A DNA stretch of 64,000 nt from a bacterium. GTDB lineage: Bacteria > Sumerlaeota > Sumerlaeia > SLMS01 > JAHLLQ01. A program made the translations under genes and the position numbers. The notes under the pieces were generated by a model. It was not told where the DNA came from. It saw only the letters and a list, made by a program, of their open reading frames with translations, and made no database searches. Each line of letters starts with the position of its first letter. Position 1 is the first letter of the stretch. Shown one piece after another: positions 8,693-18,211 of the stretch. The stretch is from the NCBI GenBank assembly GCA_020444065.1, contig JAHLLQ010000001.1, forward strand, positions 434,001-498,000, in the 5' to 3' direction.

Positions 8693-11131
8693 ATGAATCA
8701 ACGGCCCCGCGTCAAACGCGGCCTTGCTGTCTTTGGAGTTTTGTTCTTCTGCCTGCTCCTGTTCCATGGGGGTACGGTGTGGGGAACTCAGGTCTTCTGT
8801 GGCGGAGACATTGTGAACAATGAATTCCCGCGCCGTGCCTATTGGCTGGCCCAGGGATTCTCGACCGGCTGGTTCTCCTCCACGATGTCCGGCTTTCCGT
8901 ATTTCGGCGACATTCAAGCGGGCGTACTGTATCCACCCAAGTGGCTGTTCTGGCTGGGGCTGCCGCTGGAGCGGGCCATGACGTGGGTGTTGCTTCTGCA
9001 CCTGCTGGGCGGAGGCCTGGGGTTCTATCGCCTGGCCAGACTTCGCGTCTCGCTGATTCCAGCCCTATTGGCGGGCATCCTCTGGATGTGCGGCGGGTAT
9101 CTGATGCTTCGCCTCGTATCCGGTATCGCAATCTTCATCTACTCGTTGGCGTGGTTTCCATGGATGTGGGCAGAGGCGGAATTGTGCGGCCAGGCGAACA
9201 AACGTGCGACCGCGCGACTGGCGCTGCTGGGAGCACTGCAGTTTCTGGCCGGTGCGCCGCAACTCGTCCAGATCACCTGGATGGGGCTGGGCATCTGGGT
9301 GCTTGGGCGGGCCATCGCCGAGCCGGGCACGGCGAAGACACGGCTGCTGACCGTCGTGCATTTCGGGATCGCGGGATTGGTCACCCTGATCATCAGCCTG
9401 CCGCAACTCGCGGCCAGTTGGGTGTATGCGCAATTGGGTGTCGGCCGCGGTGCCGAGCAGGCCTGGAACTATCTGACGTCTGATTCCCTGTCTCCCCGAA
9501 CATTGATCACGGATTTGGCGCCGGATTTCTTCATGACCGGCACGAACGAGATGTTCTATTGGGGCTCCAGCACCGGCTTTCACGAAACGAATGCCTACGT
9601 TGGGATCGCTGCGCTGATGTTGGCGGCACTGGGACTGGTTGTTGGCTGGAAACGACTGGGAGGAACCGATCTAAGCCTCGAGCAATCCGCGGATCGTCGA
9701 TGGCTTGCGACGGGCCTGGTGCTGGCGGTATTCGGGCTGCTTGTGGCGTTAGGCCGCAATACGTTCGTCTACAAGGTTCTTTATTCCATCCTCCCAGGAT
9801 TCGATCTGTTCCGCGTGCCCGCGCGCTGGCAACTCTGGACTGTCGGGCCGATCATTCTGTTCGCAGCGTTCGGTCTGGAACGGCTCCTCCAGATGTCCGA
9901 TGAGGACGCGCCCGATGAAGAGCGCAAGCGCCTGGCGATCGCGGGCGCCTCAATTGCAGTGGTGTTCGCGATTGGGTTCGCAGTGGCGCGAGGAATCGTG
10001 CCGTCCCTGGCGGAGGTGCTCGGGTTGAGCGATCGCCTGCCGGGACTTCCCCCGGGCCTTAAGGAGGACATCCTGACGACGGCGAGCAATTCGCTCGAAT
10101 GGGGACTCTCGATGGTCGTCGTCACGGCGATTGCCGGGGGACTTCTGATCGCTCGGAAGCTGAATCGGCGTGTGGCGATCGGGCTACTCTTTGCTGGTGT
10201 GCTGCTTGATTTGTTGCGATTCTGGGGACCGTTCAGCGATCCGATTCCTCAGGTGCTGGATCGAATGGAAATCGAATCGGAGGCCGTGTATCACAAAATC
10301 GCTGCGGCGGACTTCCAGGATTTCTTCTATCCCGAGACGCCGTTGGTTGATGAACTCCGAGCTTCGCCCGAGGGCCGTTTCGTTTACACGAACAGCATGC
10401 TGGATTACCGAGTCGACGAGTACACGCGCGAGATCGCCTGTGAACGACCTGCAGTTTACGGATTGGAGACGATGCGCGGGTATCAACCGCTGCTGCTGAA
10501 GAGCTACGTCGAGGACTTCCGCCATCTGTACGATGCGAGCCGATTGAACGTGCCGCCGGACAGCGAACTCAGTGCTTTCATGTTCCTGCCGCAAGTTGAC
10601 GATCGCACGTATCTGGATGCGTACAACGCTACAGTGCTGCTGACATACGGCATATTCCCGGACGGGGAACCGGCACGGGAGAAACTCGAGAGGATCGGCC
10701 TGCAGTTCAAGAAGCAGATGCCGTACGGTCTGCAGATTTGGGAGAATCCGCACGCGGTGGGCTGGGCGTGGTTATCCTCGGACGATCAGTGGCCGGGCAT
10801 AGAGAATCGTGCGGCTGTCGAGATCGCAGAACTGGAACGCACACCGGATCGAACTGCGTTCCGCGTTGTCGTTCCGGACGAGGGAATGACGGTGCACTTC
10901 GCCGAGATCGAGTACCCGAACTGGCGAATCGTGGCGACTGGCCCGGATGGACAGACCGTTGAGGGAGAGGGACGATCGATGGCCTTGCCGGCGGGCGAGT
11001 GGCAGGTGGAGCGCACGTATCACTTGCCCGCAATGTCGCGGACGATGCTGCCGGTTTCGGCACTGCTCTTCCTGGGATTGCTGGTTGGGGGATTCTGGCC
11101 AGTGAGGAAACGCAAGGAAGTTGCCGAGTAA
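8693..11131 (+). CDS. YfhO-like large polytopic membrane protein
   Basis: An 812-residue protein with about 12-14 membrane helices in residues 8-530 and a soluble C-terminal domain (about 550-770) before a last helix (residues 784-802) and a basic tail. The first loop has a Gly-Asp, then FPRRAYWLAQGF, SGFPYFGDIQAG and YPPKWLFW. This is the pattern of the bacterial YfhO family, GT-C-like proteins linked to glycosylation of envelope polymers. Substrate unknown. The ATG at 8693 is chosen because the first helix starts nearby; the frame is open far upstream across the DUF1844 gene. The stop abuts the stop of the next minus-strand gene with no spare base, leaving no room for a terminator. Confidence 0.8.
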   Translation: MNQRPRVKRGLAVFGVLFFCLLLFHGGTVWGTQVFCGGDIVNNEFPRRAYWLAQGFSTGWFSSTMSGFPYFGDIQAGVLYPPKWLFWLGLPLERAMTWVLLLHLLGGGLGFYRLARLRVSLIPALLAGILWMCGGYLMLRLVSGIAIFIYSLAWFPWMWAEAELCGQANKRATARLALLGALQFLAGAPQLVQITWMGLGIWVLGRAIAEPGTAKTRLLTVVHFGIAGLVTLIISLPQLAASWVYAQLGVGRGAEQAWNYLTSDSLSPRTLITDLAPDFFMTGTNEMFYWGSSTGFHETNAYVGIAALMLAALGLVVGWKRLGGTDLSLEQSADRRWLATGLVLAVFGLLVALGRNTFVYKVLYSILPGFDLFRVPARWQLWTVGPIILFAAFGLERLLQMSDEDAPDEERKRLAIAGASIAVVFAIGFAVARGIVPSLAEVLGLSDRLPGLPPGLKEDILTTASNSLEWGLSMVVVTAIAGGLLIARKLNRRVAIGLLFAGVLLDLLRFWGPFSDPIPQVLDRMEIESEAVYHKIAAADFQDFFYPETPLVDELRASPEGRFVYTNSMLDYRVDEYTREIACERPAVYGLETMRGYQPLLLKSYVEDFRHLYDASRLNVPPDSELSAFMFLPQVDDRTYLDAYNATVLLTYGIFPDGEPAREKLERIGLQFKKQMPYGLQIWENPHAVGWAWLSSDDQWPGIENRAAVEIAELERTPDRTAFRVVVPDEGMTVHFAEIEYPNWRIVATGPDGQTVEGEGRSMALPAGEWQVERTYHLPAMSRTMLPVSALLFLGLLVGGFWPVRKRKEVAE

Positions 11132-11617
11132 CTACTCCTTCGGCTCCACCTCTTCCAAGGCCTCTGCTTCGGGCTCCTCTGCTTCGTCCTCGTCCTTCTT
11201 GGGGAACTCCAGCGGAGGGATGCGCTGCCAATCGGGATCGTCTCGCATAGCGACTCGACGTTCGAGTTCCAGCAATGCCTGGAGCGTGACCTGATTCTGC
11301 TCTTCCATATAATGGATTGCCTCCGCGCGAACATCTCGCGTCGCGATGATCAACAGCCAAATCAGGATGATGAAGCACATCCCGTAGTAGAGAATCGCAC
11401 CGCGCGCCGTCAGGTAGGGATCCAGGTAGTTGCTGAGATCGTAGCATCCGGCGAGCAGCAGCAGAACGAAAAGCCCGGTAGTACGGCGCCGGAATCGGCG
11501 ATTCTCGAAGCGGGTCTCCTCTTTCTCGCGCTGGGCGGCTCCGAGCACTAGAATCTCGCGCCCCCAGAGAATCAGGAGAAGCAGCAGGAATGTTGACCAC
11601 AGTACAAGACGAACCAA
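11132..11617 (-). CDS. Small membrane protein with acidic tail, unknown
   Basis: A 161-residue protein. Hydrophobic helices lie at about residues 3-26, 47-66 and 74-92, with a basic loop (RFENRRFRRRTTG) between the first two. The C-terminal 65 residues are soluble and end in a Glu/Asp/Lys-rich stretch. No family recognised. The start is a TTG at 11615-11617, supported by AAGGGGG six bases upstream. It converges exactly on the YfhO-like gene, stop to stop. Confidence 0.55.
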   Translation of the reverse strand: MVRLVLWSTFLLLLLILWGREILVLGAAQREKEETRFENRRFRRRTTGLFVLLLLAGCYDLSNYLDPYLTARGAILYYGMCFIILIWLLIIATRDVRAEAIHYMEEQNQVTLQALLELERRVAMRDDPDWQRIPPLEFPKKDEDEAEEPEAEALEEVEPKE

Positions 11618-11693
11618 CGCGTGCCCCCTTCGCTTTCTGGGCCGATCCTGCTAGCCCCTGCTTGACGCTGCCAACAGAAGAATATGGACTCGT

Positions 11694-13085
11694 ATGCAGA
11701 GCGGCCGAACTGTGCCGCCGGATCCCTCAGGAGTCAGCGCGGTGACGGACCAATCGGGCCCCACGGCTGAGAAGAGACTGAATCAGTTCCTTTCGGTGCT
11801 GTCGCACCTGGGCTGGAGCCTGAGCGCGCCCGGCGCACCTCGGAAATTCCGGCACGGCGGCCGCGGAATAGCGGGCCAGGCCGTGTGGCTGGCGCTGTCG
11901 CTGCCGGACGAGCATTCGCTACTGCTGATGGCCCTGGAAGAGGACCTCCCGTCCCTGTCGCCATGCTTCAAGGCCTACGAGGACTTGACGGTCCGGCATC
12001 GCCAGATCTTCCGCGCTGTCGCGGAGGAGGGACTGACTGCCCGGTACCTGCTCCTTCTTGGGCATCAGGGCGCCCACCTGATCGACCGGGCGAGCGAGGA
12101 CATTCTGCTGGCCGCCGAAGATCACGAGGAGATTGACGAGCGGTTGCTGCCGCTGCTGGACCTTCAGTCGCTCTCCCGTGGATCGCTGACGGCGTTCCCG
12201 CGTAAGGCGCTTCGGCAACGCGCACGCGAACTGGCCGACTGGACACAGCTCTGGAGCGCCCGGATCGGGTCGAAGCTCGACCTGACGCAGGGCGTGATGT
12301 GGCGCTTCTTCGAGTGGCTGCACTTAGCGCGTCTTGCCGAAGAGAATCACGTCGGTCCTGCTCATGATACGTCGATAGGCGACTACGCTTTGAGCGCACA
12401 TTCTCCCGATCCAAAGCGATTTCTCGACGCTCGCCTGCGGCCTCTCCACCAGGAGTGGTTCCTGCTCCAGGAAGGCGACCCGGAAACAAAGCTGGGCATT
12501 GCAGCACGCGCGGCGGCCGAGGGGCTGATGGCCGATTGCCTGAAGAGCTACAGCCTGCTGAGTAGTGGCAAGTTCAGCGCCGAGGTGTTCGCGGAGGCCT
12601 TTGCAGACGAGGAATTGCGCGTCCTGTCCTGGAAGTCGTCTGTGATCGCCAGCGATCTTTCCGGCGCCGAGGACGAAGGAACGCGGTGGTTGTACGAGGC
12701 CTTCGAGTTCGATTTGGACAAGCAGGGCTGCGCGGTTCTTCTGAAGCGGATGGACGAATTGACGGAGCAAATCCGGCGCTTTGCACAAGCTCAGCGCCTC
12801 GCGGCGGAACGCGGCGAACGAGTCGGCTTTCAGATGGATCTGCTGGCGGAAGCCCCTCCCGAGATCGTTCCCGACGAGGCGCCACGGTTCGTCCTGAAGC
12901 ACGTTCTGCGTGTCCGCACCGGCGACCCTGCTCGCGCGGCACTGGCGAAGACTCTTCTGCTCGCACGAGCGTGCGAATGGTACCGGCGCTATCGGCGTTC
13001 GGAGCTGACCTTCCCGCCACTACAGGTGGACCTCTCCCGCCAGCCGGAGCCTCCCCCACCGTCAGATGGGCCGTCGCTGAACTGA
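11694..13085 (+). CDS. Hypothetical protein, 463 residues, no recognised domain
   Basis: A soluble, mostly helical protein with no signal peptide or membrane segment. Residues 25-150 look alpha/beta. Residues about 165-240 form a charged helical block (ALRQRARELADWTQLWSAR, then WRFFEWLHLARLAEEN), and the C-terminal 150 residues are again helical with many Leu/Arg. I see no catalytic triad, nucleotide-binding loop or zinc site. The block around residues 165-230 faintly recalls helical regions of type IIG restriction or methylase proteins, which I would not use as an assignment. Codon use matches neighbouring genes and the open frame is long, so it is very likely a real gene. It stands alone between a minus-strand gene and the HD gene. 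Confidence 0.6.
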   Translation: MQSGRTVPPDPSGVSAVTDQSGPTAEKRLNQFLSVLSHLGWSLSAPGAPRKFRHGGRGIAGQAVWLALSLPDEHSLLLMALEEDLPSLSPCFKAYEDLTVRHRQIFRAVAEEGLTARYLLLLGHQGAHLIDRASEDILLAAEDHEEIDERLLPLLDLQSLSRGSLTAFPRKALRQRARELADWTQLWSARIGSKLDLTQGVMWRFFEWLHLARLAEENHVGPAHDTSIGDYALSAHSPDPKRFLDARLRPLHQEWFLLQEGDPETKLGIAARAAAEGLMADCLKSYSLLSSGKFSAEVFAEAFADEELRVLSWKSSVIASDLSGAEDEGTRWLYEAFEFDLDKQGCAVLLKRMDELTEQIRRFAQAQRLAAERGERVGFQMDLLAEAPPEIVPDEAPRFVLKHVLRVRTGDPARAALAKTLLLARACEWYRRYRRSELTFPPLQVDLSRQPEPPPPSDGPSLN

Positions 13086-13188
13086 GCACCACCCCGCCCA
13101 ACCTGCGTCGCGGTTCTCTATTCCCTTGCGGACGGAAGCCCCCAGGGACAACATCCGATGAACTTCATAATCTCTACGGGATGGTGCG

Positions 13189-13659
13189 ATGAACTCTCGC
13201 CTGATAGAGGTCCTGTGTCAGCGCCACTTCAGAAATGGCGAAGGACTGCATGGGATCTCTCATTGGAAGCGTGTCGAGTCCAACGGGTTGATGCTGGCTG
13301 CTGAGACGGGAGGCGACGTGCACGTCATTCGAGCATTTGCCTACCTGCACGATGCGGCCCGCCAGAATGAGCATGTAGACCCCGAACATGGGGAACGAGC
13401 TGCTCGTCTGGCGATCGAGCTCAACGAGGAATACATGGGGCTGGATCGGAATCGGTTGGCTGTTCTTGTGGAAGCCTGTCGCCATCATAGCGACATGCAG
13501 TCACACAAGAGCCGAACGATCTGCACCTGTTGGGACGCAGACCGGCTGGATCTCGTGAGATTGGGGTATCGGATCGATCCGGGGAAGCTGGCCACGGAGG
13601 TGGCGGCTCTGCCGGATATGATCGAGGCTGCCAGGGCCCGCCTGGCGACAATGCGCTGA
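13189..13659 (+). CDS. HD-domain phosphohydrolase
   Basis: A 156-residue metal-dependent hydrolase of the HD superfamily. The ligands visible are H25 in GISHWKRV, the H54-D55 pair in YLHDAAR, a downstream His pair in EACRHHSD and an Asp in CWDADRLDL. This order (H...HD...H...D) and the HGxxHWxRV start resemble short stand-alone HD proteins predicted to act on nucleotides or nucleotide-like phosphoesters. Substrate cannot be told from sequence. It starts about 100 bases after the unknown 463-residue protein and converges on ferritin. Confidence 0.82.
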   Translation: MNSRLIEVLCQRHFRNGEGLHGISHWKRVESNGLMLAAETGGDVHVIRAFAYLHDAARQNEHVDPEHGERAARLAIELNEEYMGLDRNRLAVLVEACRHHSDMQSHKSRTICTCWDADRLDLVRLGYRIDPGKLATEVAALPDMIEAARARLATMR

Positions 13660-13684
13660 CGGGCCCCCGGACCTCGAAACGACA

Positions 13685-14197
13685 TTAAGTCTGGTTGCCG
13701 ATCGTCTGAATTTTCAATAAACGATCTTCGACCAGAAGGAGGTTGTCTCCCGCCATCTCAACGACCTGGAGAAGGTTGCTCATCGTGCTGATCTCCTCGA
13801 CCTGCTCATCGACGAACCACTGCAGGAAGCTCGCGGTGGCGTGATCGTCTTCGCTTCGAGCAAGGGTCATCATCTGGTTGATCTGGCGAGTCACTTCCTT
13901 CTCCTGCTGCAGGGAAGCAGCCACCGCCTCGCGGACGGACTTGAATTTGTTCGCAGGCTCTGGAATGGCGTTGATGACGAGATCGCCACCGACCTCGAGA
14001 AGGTAGTGGACGAATTTCATCGCGTGGGCGCGCTCTTCGTCGGATTGCTCGAAGAATCGCTGGGACATCACGCTCAAACCGAGTGAATCCAGATATCCAG
14101 CGATGGACAGATAGGCGTTCGAAGAGTATAGTTCATTAGCAACCTGCTGATTAATCGAGTCTTGCATGGCGTCGGAAATCAGTGCCTTTTGATCCAT
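13685..14197 (-). CDS. ftnA: Non-heme ferritin
   Basis: A 170-residue iron-storage protein that oxidises Fe(II) and stores the ferric mineral in a 24-subunit cage in the cytoplasm. Ferroxidase ligands are present: E22 in QQVANELYSSNAY, then E55 and H58 in SDEERAHAMKF, followed by a Glu in QQEKEVT and the WFVDEQVEEIS helix. Length and five-helix layout are those of bacterial FtnA rather than bacterioferritin; no haem Met is obvious. The start ATG at 14197 has a strong AGGAGG site upstream. Divergent from the SBBP/dockerin gene across about 200 bases, in which I see no clear Fur box. Confidence 0.93.
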   Translation of the reverse strand: MDQKALISDAMQDSINQQVANELYSSNAYLSIAGYLDSLGLSVMSQRFFEQSDEERAHAMKFVHYLLEVGGDLVINAIPEPANKFKSVREAVAASLQQEKEVTRQINQMMTLARSEDDHATASFLQWFVDEQVEEISTMSNLLQVVEMAGDNLLLVEDRLLKIQTIGNQT

Positions 14198-14395
14198 GTG
14201 AACCTCCTGAAGGATTTGGGACGAAGTGTACAGCCGAGAGGCTGGCCCGTAAGCGAGTAGGAATCAAGCAAACAGGCTGGATTTTTGCGTGCAGAAAGAC
14301 GAATTTCAAAACCGATCAAAATGACCCTTTTCCCGGTCAGTCCGGCCGGTAATATGGAACCTATGCGAAATCGCGACCAGATTGGAGAATGGTTG

Positions 14396-17300
14396 ATGAC
14401 CCCTCGAATGAATTCTCTCGGAGGAATCCTCAGGGCCGTGGCCGCACTAGCCCTGATTGTGGCCAGTGCGCCAGGGGCGCTGGTGCTTGCCGACGCCAAC
14501 GTCAAGGACTTCGAGCCGCCCCTCTGGTTCGAAGCGAACGAAGGCCAGATCTCCTCGTCGGCGGATTTCTACGCCCGTGGTCCAGGCTACATGATGTTCT
14601 TCGAGGACCAGGGGCCGATCCTCCGGCTCCGGGATGACGAAGGACAGTTCTCGGAAGTCGCGATTCGGTTCCAGAATGGCGCGCCGAATCCACGTCTCGA
14701 TGGCGTGGAATCGCACGGCGGTCACGTGAACTACTTCATGGGCAACGATTCAGCTAAATGGAAGACGCATGTTCCGACCTGGTCGCGGATTGCCTATCGC
14801 GAGGCTTATCCGGGCATCGACGTGATGTTCTACGGCAAGGGACAAGATCTGGAATACGACTTCGAAATCGCCCCGGGCGTCGATCCGAGCCAGATCGCCT
14901 TGGCTTTCGACGGTGCGAACGCACTGTCCATCGAATCTGACGGCCTGCTGTCCGTGCAACTCGGCGATGGCGAGATCCACTTCAACGCCCCGATCGCTTT
15001 CCAGGAAATCGGCGGTTACATCGTTCCGGTCCGGGTCGCTTATCGGACTCTTGACGATTCGACAGTCGGTTTCGAGCTGGGTGAGTACGATCCGGACTAC
15101 AAACTGACCATCGACCCGGTGCTCGTCTACTCGACATACTTGGGTGGCTCCAATGTGGACTGGGCCGAAGACATCGTGGTCGATTCGAACAATGTCGCCT
15201 ATGTTGTGGGGACAACGTTCTCCAGCGATATCCCGACGAGTCCTGGTGTGGTCACTCCCCCCTCTCCGCCGCAGGGCCGCGGCTCTGTGTCCGCATCGGA
15301 CATCTTCGTGGCCCAGATCGAGGGGCCAAACGGCAGCGATCCCGCCGCGGTGCGCTGGGTCAGTTATGTCGGCCAGGTCGGTGGCATCGACGAAGGGACG
15401 GGGATCGATCTTGATGATACCGGGGTCGTGTATGTCTCCGGCACAACCCAATCGACCAGCTTCCCACTTGCTCTTCAGATTCAGTCGGAGCTTCAGGGTG
15501 CCTCGGACGCCGTCGGTGTTGTCTTGTCCAACGATGGAGCGACGCTGTTCTTCTCCTCGTATATCGGTGGTTCCGGCGCAGAGCGCGGAACAGACGTCTC
15601 CACAGGAGACACTGGGCGATTTGTTATCACAGGTGAGACTGCTTCTTCCGACTTCCCCACTTTGTTCCCGATCCAGGATACATTCGGAACGGGCGGCACC
15701 GATGGCTTTGCCATCGTCCTCGGCCCTCCGGCTGGCGGGAAGAGGGCTGCCGCGCAGGTCTACTTCTCCTCCTACTTCGGTGGATCGGGTGCCGACCTGG
15801 CGAATGCAGTAGATTGGAATTCCGGCAGTAACGTGATGGCATTTGCGGGGACAACGTCCTCGCCTGATCTCCCACAGACTGCAGCGATTCAGGGAGGCTA
15901 CGGAGGGGGTGTGTCTGACGCCTTCATGCTCGTGGTCAGCGGGGATGTGACAGTGACTCCGACGGTTGTCCTGTCGACGTTTGTCGGCGGCTCGGGTCCC
16001 GAGGAAGGCAATGGTGTAGCCTCTGGTGGAATGTACGAAGCCTGCATGACTGGATCGACCGGCTCGTTCCTTGACTTCCCTGTTCAGAGTCCATTGCAAG
16101 CGGGCTATGGCGGCGGCGTCACTGATGCCTTCCTGACGGCCGTGGATTACTTTGGCGGAGAGAGCTTTGTGCAGACATCCGGCTTCTTTGGCGGCTCAGG
16201 CGCAGACCAGGGGAATGGCATCGCCTTCGATGGGTCATATGCCACTTTAGTCGGAACAACAGCATCATCAGACTTCCCAACATTGGACCCATTCCTTTTC
16301 AATCTGAACGGACCGACCGATGCGTTCGTCGCACAGGTCTACTACATCGAGGGCACAGACATCCTCTTCAGTTCCTACTACGGAGGAAGCCTCTCCGAAG
16401 AGGGCCTGGGGATCGCCCTCGGGCCATCGGGATCGGTCTTTATATGCGGCCGGACAACTTCCAGCGACTTGCCGCTAGTTAACGAAGCACAGGACACGTT
16501 GATGGGAACGGCTGATGCCTTTGTCGCGGAAATCGACCCGTACGGGGTCAGCCCCACGCCGACACCGATTCCTCCCTGCGAGGATCCGAAATACATCATC
16601 TACACCGACGATGTCGAAACATCGCCGGTGACGAACTGGTCGATGACGGGATTGTGGCATCGCCAGGAGAACTCGGTCTGTATCACTCCGCCGGCAACGA
16701 GTGGCAATTCGGCCTTCGCATTCAACATCGAAGGACAATGTACCTACGAGAGCGGCGGCATCTCCGCCGGTTCGCTCCAGATGATCGACGAAATCAAGCT
16801 TCCGAGCGCCGATTGTGTTCAGCTCGTCTACCAGAACTACGTGGAGACAGAGGATTATGCGGGCTACGACATGTACAGCGTGTGGCTGTCGGTCGATGGT
16901 GGAGCCTTCTTCCCCATCTCGGAGAATTTCCTCTCTAATCCCCAGTGGACCGAGGCACGAGTCGACCTGACTCCGTATGCGAATCGCAAGATCCGCCTGC
17001 GCTTCGACTTCGATACCGTCGATGATACGATTAACGACTACGTCGGATGGTACATCGACGATGTTCAGGTGGTGGCGACAAACTTCCTGGAGTTCGTGAG
17101 CGCCTTCATTATCAACACGCCGGGCCAGGCTTATGTCGTGTTCCGCGACGAGTTCGATCGCAATGTCGGTTCGTATGTCGTGACAGTAGCCGAGTCAGCA
17201 ACACCGGGCGCGCCCTTCTATTCGCAGACCTTCGACGTGGGAGCCGTGCCGAGGGCCCCGGCCGGTCCGCCCGAGAACCGCTATACGGATGTCTTCTCGC

Positions 17301-18109
17301 TGCCACTGAATGACGGCGGGAACCCGAGTTCGTTCGAAGGCGATTATGTCTACGTGATTACCGGATACGATAGTGTCGGTGGATCGGGATCCGTCGTCTT
17401 CACTGAGACTGGTACAGCGAAGGTTCCGTCGACCTCGGTTGACAATGTGAGCGCAACCCGGAATCCCGACGATTCCTGGACGATCCGCTTCACCGATTCG
17501 CGTCCGACGGGATCTGCCAACGACTACAACTACTATCTGTACGAGCAGTCGTTCTTCACGACACGTGATGATCGCGCGATTCAGACGGAACTGCTTGTTG
17601 CCGATAACGGCCGCGATCGTGAGCCGGTGGAAAGCGTCGGCACTCCGATCTCGTTCGAGCACACATACACGCCAACGCCCGGCAACAAGGGCTGGTACGT
17701 GCGTTCGCTGCGTCGCTACTACGCGAACAACGGCGAGGACACGGGCCTGTCCGATGTCGGATTCATTTCACCCTATGTGCACGGCACGATCCCGTATCCG
17801 ACCAGCAGGCGCGACACCGATGGCGATGGGTTCAGTGATGAGCTCGAGCTTGCGATCGGAACATCGCCGAAGGATCCGGCAGAGCGACCGCTCTTCGGTG
17901 ACTTCAATCGCGATGGACACGTCAATATGGCCGACGCAATCCAGTTGGCTCGTGCGACTACCGATGACGCGCTTGTCTTCTACGATCCGCTGTACGATAT
18001 CAATGCTGACGGCCAGGTGGATTCTGTCGATGCCGATGTGCTTGTGAAGTGGGCAATCGGTAAGGCGGGTTACGATCCATTGCCCTTGCGGGAGCCGCTG
18101 GAAGAGTAA
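14396..18109 (+). CDS. Giant secreted SBBP-repeat protein with C-terminal dockerin-type module
   Basis: A 1237-residue exported protein. Residues 1-34 are a signal peptide. Residues about 35-245 form an N-terminal domain of the kind that precedes SBBP repeats (WFEANEGQI, YFMGNDSAKWKT, YPGIDVMFYGKG). From about residue 246 to 720 come roughly seven SBBP-like beta-propeller repeats. Then a Thr-Pro linker (PTPTPIPP), a jelly-roll-like domain (about 735-895), one or more Ig-like domains, and a tail with DTDGDGFSDELEL followed by two dockerin-type EF motifs (GDFNRDGHVNMADAI and YDINADGQVDSVDADVL). The role is probably cell-surface display or attachment; no enzymatic site is seen. The ATG at 14396 is chosen for GGAG eight bases upstream and a complete signal; the frame is open to 14285. 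Confidence 0.85.
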   Translation: MTPRMNSLGGILRAVAALALIVASAPGALVLADANVKDFEPPLWFEANEGQISSSADFYARGPGYMMFFEDQGPILRLRDDEGQFSEVAIRFQNGAPNPRLDGVESHGGHVNYFMGNDSAKWKTHVPTWSRIAYREAYPGIDVMFYGKGQDLEYDFEIAPGVDPSQIALAFDGANALSIESDGLLSVQLGDGEIHFNAPIAFQEIGGYIVPVRVAYRTLDDSTVGFELGEYDPDYKLTIDPVLVYSTYLGGSNVDWAEDIVVDSNNVAYVVGTTFSSDIPTSPGVVTPPSPPQGRGSVSASDIFVAQIEGPNGSDPAAVRWVSYVGQVGGIDEGTGIDLDDTGVVYVSGTTQSTSFPLALQIQSELQGASDAVGVVLSNDGATLFFSSYIGGSGAERGTDVSTGDTGRFVITGETASSDFPTLFPIQDTFGTGGTDGFAIVLGPPAGGKRAAAQVYFSSYFGGSGADLANAVDWNSGSNVMAFAGTTSSPDLPQTAAIQGGYGGGVSDAFMLVVSGDVTVTPTVVLSTFVGGSGPEEGNGVASGGMYEACMTGSTGSFLDFPVQSPLQAGYGGGVTDAFLTAVDYFGGESFVQTSGFFGGSGADQGNGIAFDGSYATLVGTTASSDFPTLDPFLFNLNGPTDAFVAQVYYIEGTDILFSSYYGGSLSEEGLGIALGPSGSVFICGRTTSSDLPLVNEAQDTLMGTADAFVAEIDPYGVSPTPTPIPPCEDPKYIIYTDDVETSPVTNWSMTGLWHRQENSVCITPPATSGNSAFAFNIEGQCTYESGGISAGSLQMIDEIKLPSADCVQLVYQNYVETEDYAGYDMYSVWLSVDGGAFFPISENFLSNPQWTEARVDLTPYANRKIRLRFDFDTVDDTINDYVGWYIDDVQVVATNFLEFVSAFIINTPGQAYVVFRDEFDRNVGSYVVTVAESATPGAPFYSQTFDVGAVPRAPAGPPENRYTDVFSLPLNDGGNPSSFEGDYVYVITGYDSVGGSGSVVFTETGTAKVPSTSVDNVSATRNPDDSWTIRFTDSRPTGSANDYNYYLYEQSFFTTRDDRAIQTELLVADNGRDREPVESVGTPISFEHTYTPTPGNKGWYVRSLRRYYANNGEDTGLSDVGFISPYVHGTIPYPTSRRDTDGDGFSDELELAIGTSPKDPAERPLFGDFNRDGHVNMADAIQLARATTDDALVFYDPLYDINADGQVDSVDADVLVKWAIGKAGYDPLPLREPLEE
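15120..16560 (+). repeat. Seven SBBP-type repeats inside the giant secreted protein
   Basis: Protein-level tandem repeats of about 55-70 residues. Each carries a variant of FSSYxGGSGAExGxGI, then VxGxTxSSDFPT and GGxxDAFVAxV. Examples are STYLGGSNVDWAEDI, SSYIGGSGAERGTDV, SSYFGGSGADLANAV, STFVGGSGPEEGNGV, SGFFGGSGADQGNGI and SSYYGGSLSEEGLGI. They probably form the blades of a beta-propeller. DNA identity between units is only partial, so the array looks old rather than recently expanded. Confidence 0.8.
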
Positions 18110-18141
18110 CACTTCCCCCAAATCCTCCCAGAGCAAAACAG

Positions 18142-18180
18142 AACCGCGGCACGTTGGCTTCAAACCAACGTGCCGCGGTT
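18142..18180. terminator. Bidirectional terminator, 16-bp perfect stem
   Basis: AACCGCGGCACGTTGG and its exact complement are separated by a seven-base loop (CTTCAAA). The hairpin lies between the convergent SBBP/dockerin gene and the sugar dehydrogenase gene, 33 bases after one stop and 31 before the other. It is flanked by an A-rich stretch on the left and a short T run on the right, so it can serve both strands. Confidence 0.85.
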
Positions 18181-18211
18181 TCGCTTCGAGGGCAGTTGCA
18201 AAGCCGGGGTC

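Noticed and set aside
14750-16099. 449-residue open frame opposite the SBBP protein
   Set aside because: The plus strand has clear repeats and a signal peptide; the antisense product has no recognisable feature.
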